Below the pieces are notes generated by a model. It had not been told where the DNA came from. It ran no database searches and worked only from the letters and a program-made list of their open reading frames with translations. DNA of 26,272 nucleotides from F23-D06 sp947167635 (GTDB lineage Bacteria; Bacteroidota; Bacteroidia; Bacteroidales; WCHB1-69), in assembly GCA_947167635.1 (NCBI GenBank), contig CAMVIT010000039.1:1-26272 (forward strand). Reading direction: 5' to 3'. Shown here one piece after another: positions 15,889 to 23,936 of this stretch (the first letter of the stretch is position 1; the number at the start of each line of letters is the position of its first letter). The translations under genes were made by a program, and so were the position numbers.

Positions 15889-16869
15889 TTATTTATTAGT
15901 TTTAGGAGTTGATGGTTGGCCGACCTTGCTGATGCCTTCGCGCATCGAGGTGTCGGCTTTGATGTTTTCAAGCTTGTAATAATCCATCACGCCCAGGTTG
16001 CCGCTGCGGAAAGCTTCGGCAAGGGCGAGGGGCACTTCGGCTTCGGCAAGGATGACCTTGGCGCGGGCCTCCTGGGCCTTGGCCTTCATCTCCTGCTCGG
16101 AAGCCACAGCCATGGCGCGACGCTCCTCGGCCTTGGCCTGCGCGATGTTCTTGTCAGCGTTGGCCTGGTCCATCTGCAACAGAGCACCGATGTTCTTACC
16201 CACATCGACATCGGCGATGTCAATGGAGAGAATCTCGAAAGCCGTGCCGGAATCAAGACCCTTGGAGAGCACAAGTTTGGAAATGGAGTCAGGGTTCTCC
16301 AGCACCATCTTGTGGGTCTCGGCGGAGCCGATGGCGGAGACGATGCCTTCGCCCACACGGGCGATGATGGTCTCCTCGCCGGCGCCACCCACCAATTGGC
16401 GGATGTTGGTGCGCACGGTGACGCGCGCCTTGGCGATGAGCTGGATGCCGTCCTTGGCCACAGCCGCCACGGGCGGTGTGTTGATGACCTTCGGGTTGAC
16501 AGAGGTCTGGATGGCCTCCAAGACATTACGGCCAGCCAAGTCGATGGCGGTTGCCGCCTTGAAGTCCAAGGGGATGTTGGCCTTGTCGGCCGATATGAGG
16601 GCGCTTACCACCGGTTTGACGTGTCCGCCGGCCAGATAGTGGGCCTCCAGTTGGTCACGGTTCAACTTGATGCCGGCCTTCGTGGCCGTGATCATCGAAT
16701 TGACAATCATATCAGGCGGGACACGACGCCAACGCATCAGGATAAGTTGCAGAAGAGAGATGTGGACACCATTCAAGATGGCGATGAACCACAAGCGCAA
16801 AGGCACCATCCAGAAGAAAAGGATGATGAGCGCCAATACGCCAATCACAATTAAAATAGTGGAAGTCAT
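15889..16869 (-). CDS. floA: Flotillin-like protein FloA (SPFH family)
   Basis: This 326-residue protein has a single N-terminal membrane segment (about 4-24), a short re-entrant hydrophobic patch, the SPFH/band-7 domain (about 50-225) and an Ala/Glu/Lys-rich coiled coil (about 230-290). The C-terminal tail ends in KTNK. Signatures include VPPDMIVNSMITATKAGI, LEAHYLAGGHVKPVVSALISA and ARVTVRTNIRQLVGGAGEETIIARVGEGIV, which identify the bacterial FloA (UPF0365/YqfA) branch. FloA scaffolds membrane microdomains and influences fluidity and membrane protein complexes. The NfeD-type partner is encoded 33 bases upstream, the usual arrangement. The next gene starts at the base after its stop codon. 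Confidence 0.96.
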   Translation of the reverse strand: MTSTILIVIGVLALIILFFWMVPLRLWFIAILNGVHISLLQLILMRWRRVPPDMIVNSMITATKAGIKLNRDQLEAHYLAGGHVKPVVSALISADKANIPLDFKAATAIDLAGRNVLEAIQTSVNPKVINTPPVAAVAKDGIQLIAKARVTVRTNIRQLVGGAGEETIIARVGEGIVSAIGSAETHKMVLENPDSISKLVLSKGLDSGTAFEILSIDIADVDVGKNIGALLQMDQANADKNIAQAKAEERRAMAVASEQEMKAKAQEARAKVILAEAEVPLALAEAFRSGNLGVMDYYKLENIKADTSMREGISKVGQPSTPKTNK

Positions 16870-16902
16870 AACATTAAAATTTAATTACGGATTATTGTTG
16901 AT

Positions 16903-17367
16903 TTATAGCTTCGGTTTTACCGTTATTTTGCCGCCTTCAATTTTCACGATCTCAATTTCCGTGTCCACCTCGATAAGATCCTGAATGGATGAGACTTCGA
17001 CAATTTCGTTGCCAAATTGTCCTGTGCCCATAGGTGCCAGACGCGAAATCGCCACACCCGTCATGCCCACCTGCACCTTCTCCGGATCAAAATCGTTCAT
17101 CTTGCCATCGATCTCAGTCTTGAGCTGCAGGCGGCGCCATGTTTTGGTGCGCATCATCAACACGAACGATCCGATGGTGACAACAGCGGTCACTAACAGG
17201 CATATCACTCCCGCCGTGGCACCGTATAGCACAAAGGAGGCCACAACCCCGCCGATCATGCAGAGCACGCCAAAAATCGCGACCACCCCGCCGGGGATGA
17301 CCAGAAAGTCCAATATCATCAGCAAAATGCCGACCAAGATGATGAAAATGATGCTACCCCAACCCAT
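16903..17367 (-). CDS. NfeD-like membrane protein
   Basis: This 154-residue protein begins with three hydrophobic segments in the first 75 residues (IIFIILVGILLMILDFLVIPGG, VVAIFGVLCMIGGVVASFVLYG, AGVICLLVTAVVTIGSFVLMM). It ends in a soluble OB-fold NfeD domain (about 95-154: VQVGMTGVAISRLAPMGTGQF...IEIVKIEGGKITV). Short NfeD proteins without a protease domain partner flotillins, and floA follows directly. The gene starts 13 bases after tyrS. The exact biochemical role of NfeD is not established. Confidence 0.93.
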   Translation of the reverse strand: MGWGSIIFIILVGILLMILDFLVIPGGVVAIFGVLCMIGGVVASFVLYGATAGVICLLVTAVVTIGSFVLMMRTKTWRRLQLKTEIDGKMNDFDPEKVQVGMTGVAISRLAPMGTGQFGNEIVEVSSIQDLIEVDTEIEIVKIEGGKITVKPKL

Positions 17368-17380
17368 AAATGACTAATAG

Positions 17381-18667
17381 CTATTGTATTTTGACTATGA
17401 AATAATTCTTTTTCCCTTTCTGGACCAAAATATAGCGCTGGTTCAAGAGATTGTCTTTTGTCACAATTGCATCTTCCTTGACTTTGGTTTTGTTGATGGA
17501 GACGCCGTTGTCTTTGAGCATGCGACGGGCTTCGCCCTTGGATGCAAAGATTTGAGTGTGTTCGGCGAGAAAATCGACAACACCGCAGCCGTTCTCGATG
17601 ATGGAGGCGGGCAGGTCGAATTGCGGAACACCCTCGAAAACAGAGAGGAAGAGCTTTGTGGGAAGCGTTGCCAGGCTCTGGGCGGTGCCCTTGCCGAAGA
17701 GGATCTCGGAGGCGTTCACAGCGGCCTCGTAGTCCTCCTTGGAGTGGACGCGCACGGTCAAGTCCTTGGCCAACGCCTTTTGGAGAATGCGGTTGTGCGG
17801 CTCCGCATCGTGGTCTTTCTCCATGGCCTCGATGGCCTCCTTAGTGAAATGAGTGAAAATGCGGATATAACGCTTGGAGTCCTCGTCGGAACAGTTAAGC
17901 CAGAATTGGTAGAAAGCATACGGGGAGGTGCGTTCCGGATCAAGCCAGACGTTGCCCTTCTCGGTCTTGCCGAACTTGCCGCCGTCGGCCTTGGTGATGA
18001 GGGGACATGTCAACGCGTATGCCTCGCCGCCGGTTTTGCGACGGATAAGCTCGGTGCCGGTGGTGATGTTGCCCCATTGGTCGGAGCCGCCCATCTGCAG
18101 CTTGCAATTGTAGTTCTGGTTGAGATACAGGAAATCGTAGCCCTGCACCAGCTGATAGGAGAACTCGGTGAAGGACATGCCGTCGCCCTCGCCGTTGAAA
18201 CGCTTCTTGACGGAGTCCTTGGCCATCATATAGTTGACCGTGATATGCTTGCCGATGTCACGGATAAATTCAAGGAATGAGAACTTGCTCATCCAGTCGT
18301 AGTTGTTGACAAGGATGGCGCGGTTCGGCTCGTTGGAGTCGAACTTGAGGAACTTGGAAAGTTGCTTTTTGATGCATTCCTGATTGTGCAGGAGGGTCTC
18401 CTCGTCAAGAAGGTTGCGTTCCTGGGATTTGCCGGAAGGGTCGCCAATCATGCCGGTGGCCCCGCCGAGCAAGGCTATGGGCTGGTGCCCGCAACGCTGC
18501 AAGTGCGAAAGCATCATGATGCCCACAAGGTGTCCGATATGCAGGGAATCGGCTGTCGGGTCGATGCCAAGATAGGCGCTGACCACCTCTTTGCTGAGCA
18601 ATTCTTCGGTTCCGGGCATTATGTCGTGGAGCATTCCGCGCCACTTGAGTTCTTCAACAAAATTCAT
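17381..18667 (-). CDS. tyrS: Tyrosyl-tRNA synthetase
   Basis: This 428-residue class I aminoacyl-tRNA synthetase charges tRNA-Tyr. The HIGH motif is at 43-46 (SLHIGHLVG). GDPSGK is at 75-80 and the tyrosine-binding segment YQLVQGYDFLYLN at about 171-183. QMGGSDQWGNI is at 191-201, and the second signature KFGKT at 231-235, the form common in bacterial TyrRS. An anticodon-binding helical region follows, and an S4 RNA-binding domain is at the C-terminus (about 365-428). The length is normal. The 40-base spacer upstream contains no clear promoter box, so it may be read through from the DUF4878 gene. Confidence 0.98.
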   Translation of the reverse strand: MNFVEELKWRGMLHDIMPGTEELLSKEVVSAYLGIDPTADSLHIGHLVGIMMLSHLQRCGHQPIALLGGATGMIGDPSGKSQERNLLDEETLLHNQECIKKQLSKFLKFDSNEPNRAILVNNYDWMSKFSFLEFIRDIGKHITVNYMMAKDSVKKRFNGEGDGMSFTEFSYQLVQGYDFLYLNQNYNCKLQMGGSDQWGNITTGTELIRRKTGGEAYALTCPLITKADGGKFGKTEKGNVWLDPERTSPYAFYQFWLNCSDEDSKRYIRIFTHFTKEAIEAMEKDHDAEPHNRILQKALAKDLTVRVHSKEDYEAAVNASEILFGKGTAQSLATLPTKLFLSVFEGVPQFDLPASIIENGCGVVDFLAEHTQIFASKGEARRMLKDNGVSINKTKVKEDAIVTKDNLLNQRYILVQKGKKNYFIVKIQ

Positions 18668-18707
18668 CGTCTTGTATATGGATTAAGTTAAGGTTAAATA
18701 TTTGGTT

Positions 18708-19109
18708 TTAATAATTTATAGTCAAATCTACGCGCCATACGCCATCCTCCTTGCGCAAATTGTAGGAGCTGTTTTGCTCCTTCTGATTATAAAGGAAATG
18801 ACATTTGCACTCGGCCACAGAGTCGTTTTGCAGCTCACACTTCACCTCCTTGAATTCAATCTCGTTTTTGTGCATTTGATGCAACTTTTCCTGCTGCCCG
18901 TTCATGTATTTTTGCATCTGTTGGATAATGGGGCGGTTGCTTTTGACCGTACTTTTGTACAATTCATCAAAGTCGGCCTTGTAGAAAGCCTCCACGAACC
19001 TCTTGGTGGCATTCTCCGGAGTATCGGCATTTTCGCCGCCTCCGCATGACTGAAACATCACAAACAGCACGGATAACACCGTCAAAATCATTGTTTTCAT
19101 CACTTTCAT
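18708..19109 (-). CDS. Small DUF4878-type lipoprotein
   Basis: This 133-residue protein has a lipoprotein signal peptide, MKVMKTMILTVLSVLFVMFQSC, with the lipid-bearing Cys at position 22. The mature part resembles DUF4878 domains, NTF2-like in shape: TPENATKRFVEAFYKADFDELYKSTV, then a helical charged stretch, and a C-terminal strand ending KEDGVWRVDLTINY. The function is unknown. An alternative start (MKTM, 9 bases in) would still give a complete signal peptide. A -7 element lies 20 bases upstream. Four residues after the Cys (GGGE) contain an acidic residue, as in surface-exposed Bacteroidota lipoproteins, but this is weak evidence. Confidence 0.85.
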   Translation of the reverse strand: MKVMKTMILTVLSVLFVMFQSCGGGENADTPENATKRFVEAFYKADFDELYKSTVKSNRPIIQQMQKYMNGQQEKLHQMHKNEIEFKEVKCELQNDSVAECKCHFLYNQKEQNSSYNLRKEDGVWRVDLTINY

Positions 19110-19129
19110 AGGATTAATTTTAGAAGCTG

Positions 19130-19137
19130 CAAAGATA
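19130..19137 (-). promoter_or_regulatory. Candidate -7 element for the DUF4878 lipoprotein gene
   Basis: The minus strand reads TATCTTTG, a perfect TAnnTTTG match, 20 bases upstream of the start at 19109. The expected -33 TTTG is replaced by AATG at 19-base spacing (19157-19160). It lies in the 42-base spacer after lysC and marks a probable new transcript start for DUF4878-tyrS and perhaps the genes beyond. Confidence 0.55.
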
Positions 19138-19151
19138 CAAAAAATATGCCG

Positions 19152-20426
19152 TTATACATTGCCCTGTAAAACGACAAACTGCATGGTGGCGCGGCTGGTC
19201 TGCCGCATCAGCACCTTTTTGCCGCCGACAGCCTTCTCCACCGCCTCGGGAGTGTGATGGCGGATGGTGATGAGCTGTACAGGGTCGTTGTATTTCACCT
19301 TATACGACTTGCGCAACTCCGCAATGCACTTTTTCAAGCGGTTGCCAACATTGTCGGTGCAAATGGAGAAGCTAAGGGCCGAGTTCTGCATCATATTGAT
19401 TTTAACACGATAATGAGCCAACAAGGCGAAGATATTGGAGAGATTTTCCACCCCCATGAAGGAGAAATCTTTTGGGAAAAGCGTGAGCAAAACCTGATTG
19501 TCTTTCACGATGTAGGAGGGCACATCGGTGGAAAGACGGCAATTGGTAATGACGCTGCCTTCTTTTTCCGGGTGAAAAAACGACTTGACATACAACGGTA
19601 TATGCTTGTTTTGCAGTGGTTTAAGTGTTTTGGGGTGGATAATGGAGGCGCCATAGAAGGTAAGCTCCAAGGCCTCCTCGTAGGGGATGCGGTCCAGCTT
19701 GACGGCATCGGAGAAGCGTTTGGGGTCGGCATTGAGCAAGCCGGGCACGTCTTTCCAGATGGTGACGCTCTCCGCATCCAGGACATGGGCGATGATGGCC
19801 GCGGAATAGTCAGAGCCCTCGCGCCCCAGCGTGGTGGCGAGGTTCTCGGCCGTGCCACCGACAAAGCCTTGGGTCAGCACCACCCCACCCTTTTGCAGCG
19901 TCGGCATCATGGCCACACTGACTTGCTGGCTGGTGACTTCCCAATCGATGCGTCCCTCACGGAAAGTGGCATCCGTGCGCATCAGACGACGCGCATCCAA
20001 CCAAAGATTGGCAACCCCCATTTGGTTGAGATAACCGGAAATCAGTGTCGTGGAGAGCAGTTCACCGAAGCTCACAATCTGGTCGTAATCGTAGTCGTAG
20101 TTCTGCGACGGGCTTACGGAAAGGCGAACACGCAGTTGCTGGAACAGATCTTCCAAGGAGGCAAGCACATTGGCGGGGTCAGGCAACAGCTGCCGCAAGA
20201 CGCTTTCGTGCTGCCGCCGCAGTTCCTCCACGAGGGCCGGCACTTCCGACGGGGTTTCATAGTATGCGGTGAGCACCCGCTCTAAGAAATTGGTGGTCTT
20301 GCCCATCGCGGAGATGACCACAACGAGAGGTTCGTTGGGATAGCGACGCAAAATGGAGCAGAGATTCTCTATGGCCGGGGCGTCCTTGACAGACGCACCA
20401 CCGAATTTAAAGACCTTGACGTTCAT
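19152..20426 (-). CDS. lysC: Aspartate kinase (monofunctional)
   Basis: This 424-residue enzyme phosphorylates L-aspartate, the first step toward lysine, methionine, threonine and diaminopimelate. The kinase motif KFGGASV is at 7-13. VVVISAMGKTTN, the catalytic region TTLGREGSDYSAAIIAH, IWKDVPGLLNADPKRF and ELTFYGASIIHPKTLKPL follow in order. The last ~115 residues form ACT regulatory domains, so feedback control by an end product is likely. No homoserine dehydrogenase domain is fused. The gene overlaps the M28 peptidase-like gene by one base (TAATG), a translational-coupling arrangement. dapB in this window acts in the same pathway. Confidence 0.96.
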   Translation of the reverse strand: MNVKVFKFGGASVKDAPAIENLCSILRRYPNEPLVVVISAMGKTTNFLERVLTAYYETPSEVPALVEELRRQHESVLRQLLPDPANVLASLEDLFQQLRVRLSVSPSQNYDYDYDQIVSFGELLSTTLISGYLNQMGVANLWLDARRLMRTDATFREGRIDWEVTSQQVSVAMMPTLQKGGVVLTQGFVGGTAENLATTLGREGSDYSAAIIAHVLDAESVTIWKDVPGLLNADPKRFSDAVKLDRIPYEEALELTFYGASIIHPKTLKPLQNKHIPLYVKSFFHPEKEGSVITNCRLSTDVPSYIVKDNQVLLTLFPKDFSFMGVENLSNIFALLAHYRVKINMMQNSALSFSICTDNVGNRLKKCIAELRKSYKVKYNDPVQLITIRHHTPEAVEKAVGGKKVLMRQTSRATMQFVVLQGNV

Positions 20427-21424
20427 TATTGTTCGTTTTTAATCACTTGGAGCAATGTGGTGCCGACCACGCCGAGGGTGGTCTTGTCGATAGCCCCGAT
20501 ATTGTCGGAAACCGTATGCCACATAGGAGCGAATCCCGTGCCGGTGGAGGGGTCGTAGTGGATGATGTCGATCATGGGGATGCCGGCAATCGTGTTCACA
20601 TAGTAGTGGTCATCGGTGATGATGCCGCCAGGGCGATTGACGAAGTAGCTTCCGTGGCCCAGGTCGTAGGCGGTGGCCCACACCTTGGCGACCACGTTTT
20701 GGGCGTAGCGCACGGAAAAGCTCTCCTGCATGAAGCGGGCATTGGAAGCCCCTACCATGTCGAGCAGGATACCATAGCGAGCCTTGTAGCCAGCAACATG
20801 CGGAGTCTTGGCCCAATATTGGGCACCGAGTCCCCACCATTCTCCCCGAGGGGCGTTGTCGCCCTCCTTGGGCCCATAATCCTCGGCATCAAAGAAGACG
20901 ATATCGACCCCCACGTCGGGATTGAGCTGCCGCAGCTGACGGGCCACTTCGAGAAGGACACCCACGCCGGAAGCACCGTCGTTGGCACCGTCAATGGCCT
21001 TGTCGCGATTGGCCGGATTCGGGTCATGGTCGGCGAAGGGACGCGAGTCCCAATGGGCGGCAAGCAAGACACGCTCGCGCTTCTCAGGGGCGAAGGAGCC
21101 GACGATATTGGCGGCATTCCAGCTCTTCCCATCGTATGTGCGCGCAGGGAACGGCTGCGTGTATGCCGTGTCGCAAAATGCAGACAACTGCCCCACCAGA
21201 TAGTCCCGGCAGGCATCATGTGCCGCACTGCCCAATGTGCGCGGCCCAAAATCAGTCTGCGCCTTCACAAATTGGTAGGCGGAATCCATATCAAAAGCCG
21301 GCGGCGTGACCGTCGGCTTTGGAGTAGTTTCTTTATTGGATGCTTTATTTTTCTTATCGCAACCTGTCTGGCATACGCAACAAAGTGCAAGCAGCAGGTA
21401 AAAAAACAGTTTGTTACTCTTCAT
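20426..21424 (-). CDS. Glutaminyl-peptide cyclotransferase-like M28 family lipoprotein
   Basis: This 332-residue lipoprotein carries its lipid on C22 (lipobox QTGC). It has an M28 zinc-enzyme fold. HWDSRP has H124 and D126; ANDGASG has D149; DAEDYG has E181; LLDMVG has D222; and DDHYYVNTIAGIPMIDIIHYD is followed by MWHTVSDN with H303. In animal-type glutaminyl cyclases the single zinc is held by Asp, Glu and His, here D149, E181 and H303. The DDH...VWHT.SDN arrangement is typical of cyclases rather than aminopeptidases. The reaction is conversion of N-terminal Gln to pyroglutamate on exported proteins. It follows two T9SS cargo genes with N-terminal Gln after cleavage. A plain M28 aminopeptidase remains possible. 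Confidence 0.88.
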   Translation of the reverse strand: MKSNKLFFYLLLALCCVCQTGCDKKNKASNKETTPKPTVTPPAFDMDSAYQFVKAQTDFGPRTLGSAAHDACRDYLVGQLSAFCDTAYTQPFPARTYDGKSWNAANIVGSFAPEKRERVLLAAHWDSRPFADHDPNPANRDKAIDGANDGASGVGVLLEVARQLRQLNPDVGVDIVFFDAEDYGPKEGDNAPRGEWWGLGAQYWAKTPHVAGYKARYGILLDMVGASNARFMQESFSVRYAQNVVAKVWATAYDLGHGSYFVNRPGGIITDDHYYVNTIAGIPMIDIIHYDPSTGTGFAPMWHTVSDNIGAIDKTTLGVVGTTLLQVIKNEQ

Positions 21425-21456
21425 TATAATTTATGGTTTCAGAACAGGGATGTGTG

Positions 21457-23865
21457 CTACAAGACCAGCACCGTACCCTTGAACATGGAGGATTTTCCGT
21501 TGTAGTCCTTCACCCGGAGCACATAAATGTAGGTCACGTTGGTATAGAGTTTGCCATTGACCGTCCCATCCCAGCAGAAGTCCTTGTCTTTCGTGTAATA
21601 GACAAGCTCGCCCGTGCGGGTATAGACAGCGAACTCCAGGGATTCAAGGAGGCTGCGCTGCACCACTTCAATACAATCGTTCAAGCCGTCGGGTCTGGAG
21701 GGGGTGATGGCGCTGGGCAGGTTGATAAACGGTTCGCAGGGATCAATCGTAACCTCACCCGAGGCTTCACAGCCCGACTGGTCGGTGATCGTCACCGAGT
21801 AGGTACCCGGACGGGTCACCGTGACGGTGGGAGCGGTGTTGTCAACGCCCTCCTCGAAGGTGGTGTCAGACTGGTAGTAGTAGGCCCATCGGTAGGCCAC
21901 CGGATCCACGGTCGCATCCACGGAAAGTGTGGTGCTGAACTCGTCGCAATACTCCACGGAAGGGATGACTTCGTTGACTTTGGGCTGCTGCATGATATAG
22001 GTCACCTTGACGAGGCTGTCGCAACCGTATATGGTGGCACCGGGGTATGTGACGGTGCGGGTTCCGGGAGAGGTCCATGTGTAGAAATCCCCGAAAGTGC
22101 CAGGGTCATAGACGATGCGTTCCTCACAGGTGATGATGGTGTCGCGGCCCTCGCTTCCTTCAACATAAGACGAATCTGGCATAAGGCGGACCCAGCCGGT
22201 ATCTATTGTATTGCACGTCCCCTCCGCGTTCTCAATGTAGAGTCCCACGTACGCATATTCTTGCAACTCTGCCGCTGTAAAGGTCTTGACAAAAGTTGAG
22301 TCATGCGTGTTTTGCGGGAATGCGCGTACCACACCCGTCGGTGTTTTGTAGAGCCAGGTACGCTCATACTGGGAGCCCAACAATTTTGTAGTGTCGTAGC
22401 CTCCGGTGGGCTCCCCGTTCTGGACCGTAGGCGTAAGCTTACTCGCGATACTGGAGTCCGCGAAATGGAAGGTGATGGAGCAATCCTCTTTGTTAATCTG
22501 GTATATGGACACGCGCGACTGCAAGTCAAAGATTTTAAAGTACGCCTTATATACGAAAGGCACGCCCGTGTACGACTCCATCAGGCAGCAATAGTAGGGC
22601 CAGATGGCTTCATTGTTACGGTTCAGCACAAGCGTTTGACCTTCAGACATGTTCCCGTTGGCATCCGTATGCGGATATCTTATACCGTTTTCGTCAAGGC
22701 CATGGCACCAAAGGTATGACTTGAACCCCCAAGGGACTTCCAGGGTAATGGCAGTGTCCGAGTTACAGGCATCGGCCTTGACATCGCCCGGCACCATCTT
22801 TACTGTATAATACAATTCTGCCCAGTGAGCCGTATAGGTGCAGCCATATTGTTCCAAACTGAGTTTCACGGGTATGCCCTGCCGGGCCTGCTCGGTCAAG
22901 TTGAAGGCCACCACATTCCAACGGTAATGCACCACCGTGGGAGCATCACTGGAAATATCACTCGTGCAGTTAGCGTTACTTCTCGGGCAAAACTCCGGTC
23001 GCATCACAGAGGAATAGTCCTTCATCTCCGCCCAGCAGGGGGTCATCTCCAAGCGGCGCGGACTGGTGCCACCGGATCCCGGGGCGATGAAGAAATAACG
23101 AGAATACGGCCACAAGGTGTTACCTTGATAATTGGGATTGTCTGAATAATCGTCCGGATTCCACACTCCGTGCGGCCCGAAATTGCCGTTCACAGTGGCA
23201 TTGAAGTCAAAGGCATTCGTGCCTGTGCTTGTCTGGACAAAGTTCGTGTAGTAATCATTCGGGTAGTACCCCAAATTGAGGAGCTGCCCAGTGTTGGCAT
23301 TTGTCACTTTGATGTCAATAAAAGGGTTTCCGCTGAAGTCGTGACCACCGGACAATTTGTTTTCAGCAGCCAACATATACTGCAGCAACAATACGGGATT
23401 GACCGTATCCGGCACAAATGTGTATATCATGGCATGTGAGTGATCGCCGTAACTTTGCCTGCAGCCCAGTTGAATGACGGTGTCCTCGTAGCCCGGGCTG
23501 CCATCCCATTTGGGAGCCAGAATAGGCCTGAATTGGTTATAAGTTGGCGATGGATAACAGGTGGTACACTCTGTCTGGTTCGATCCGTTAGGATTTCGTT
23601 TGACAAAGGCGTGGCTATGGTTGCCGCTGCCGTCGAAGGTGGTGGCCACGCTCCCCTCCACCCCGACTGAGTTCGGCGCTTGATATCCGCTGGTGTTGTA
23701 CTTGGCCTGCACCCAACTGTTCGTGCCGATGTTTCCACCGTTTCCCGGAATGAACATAAAGGAGGTAGGCGATCCCTGATGGATGTTGTTTTGGGCAAAG
23801 AGAGGCATCGTCCCAAACAAAGTCAACATCAAAACCCATAAAAATGTCAATAATTTATTTTTCAT
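21457..23865 (-). CDS. Large secreted protein with type B T9SS (gliding-motility-type) C-terminal domain
   Basis: This 802-residue exported protein has a signal peptide cleaved at A24|Q25. Residues about 25-450 form a module I cannot assign to a named family. It contains DTVIQLG, LLNLGYYP, LWPYSRYFF, a VVAFNLTEQARQG segment, HWAELYYTVKM, several Cys, and GVPFVYK. After it come a unit at 455-560, an HYR/SprB-like unit around 573-625 (DTIITCEE...GCDSLVKVTYIMQ) and an Ig-like unit (630-708). The C-terminus (about 712-802) is a CHU_C/gliding-motility-associated type B sorting domain: FINLPSAITPSRPDGLNDCIEV...FAVYTRTGELVYYT...WDGTVNG. It is paralogous to the neighbouring 616-aa protein. Its role is unknown; it is probably surface-exposed or secreted. 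Confidence 0.9.
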   Translation of the reverse strand: MKNKLLTFLWVLMLTLFGTMPLFAQNNIHQGSPTSFMFIPGNGGNIGTNSWVQAKYNTSGYQAPNSVGVEGSVATTFDGSGNHSHAFVKRNPNGSNQTECTTCYPSPTYNQFRPILAPKWDGSPGYEDTVIQLGCRQSYGDHSHAMIYTFVPDTVNPVLLLQYMLAAENKLSGGHDFSGNPFIDIKVTNANTGQLLNLGYYPNDYYTNFVQTSTGTNAFDFNATVNGNFGPHGVWNPDDYSDNPNYQGNTLWPYSRYFFIAPGSGGTSPRRLEMTPCWAEMKDYSSVMRPEFCPRSNANCTSDISSDAPTVVHYRWNVVAFNLTEQARQGIPVKLSLEQYGCTYTAHWAELYYTVKMVPGDVKADACNSDTAITLEVPWGFKSYLWCHGLDENGIRYPHTDANGNMSEGQTLVLNRNNEAIWPYYCCLMESYTGVPFVYKAYFKIFDLQSRVSIYQINKEDCSITFHFADSSIASKLTPTVQNGEPTGGYDTTKLLGSQYERTWLYKTPTGVVRAFPQNTHDSTFVKTFTAAELQEYAYVGLYIENAEGTCNTIDTGWVRLMPDSSYVEGSEGRDTIITCEERIVYDPGTFGDFYTWTSPGTRTVTYPGATIYGCDSLVKVTYIMQQPKVNEVIPSVEYCDEFSTTLSVDATVDPVAYRWAYYYQSDTTFEEGVDNTAPTVTVTRPGTYSVTITDQSGCEASGEVTIDPCEPFINLPSAITPSRPDGLNDCIEVVQRSLLESLEFAVYTRTGELVYYTKDKDFCWDGTVNGKLYTNVTYIYVLRVKDYNGKSSMFKGTVLVL

Positions 23866-23936
23866 AGTAACATGATTTTTTCAGAGTTAAAAACATTCCA
23901 TAAACGATTTTCATTTTGAAATGTTGCAAAAAAAAA

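Noticed and set aside
15916..16854. Long open frame on the plus strand opposite floA (312 codons)
   Set aside because: It is the antisense shadow of floA, has a His/Asp/Gly-rich low-information translation and matches no family.
17963..17977. Apparent loss of the KMSKS motif in TyrS (KFGKT)
   Set aside because: KFGKT/KFGKS is the normal form in bacterial tyrosyl-tRNA synthetases, so nothing is missing.
19254..21505. Two long plus-strand frames opposite lysC and the M28 gene
   Set aside because: Both real genes show full catalytic motifs on the minus strand. The opposite frames have no motif or signal and are shadows.
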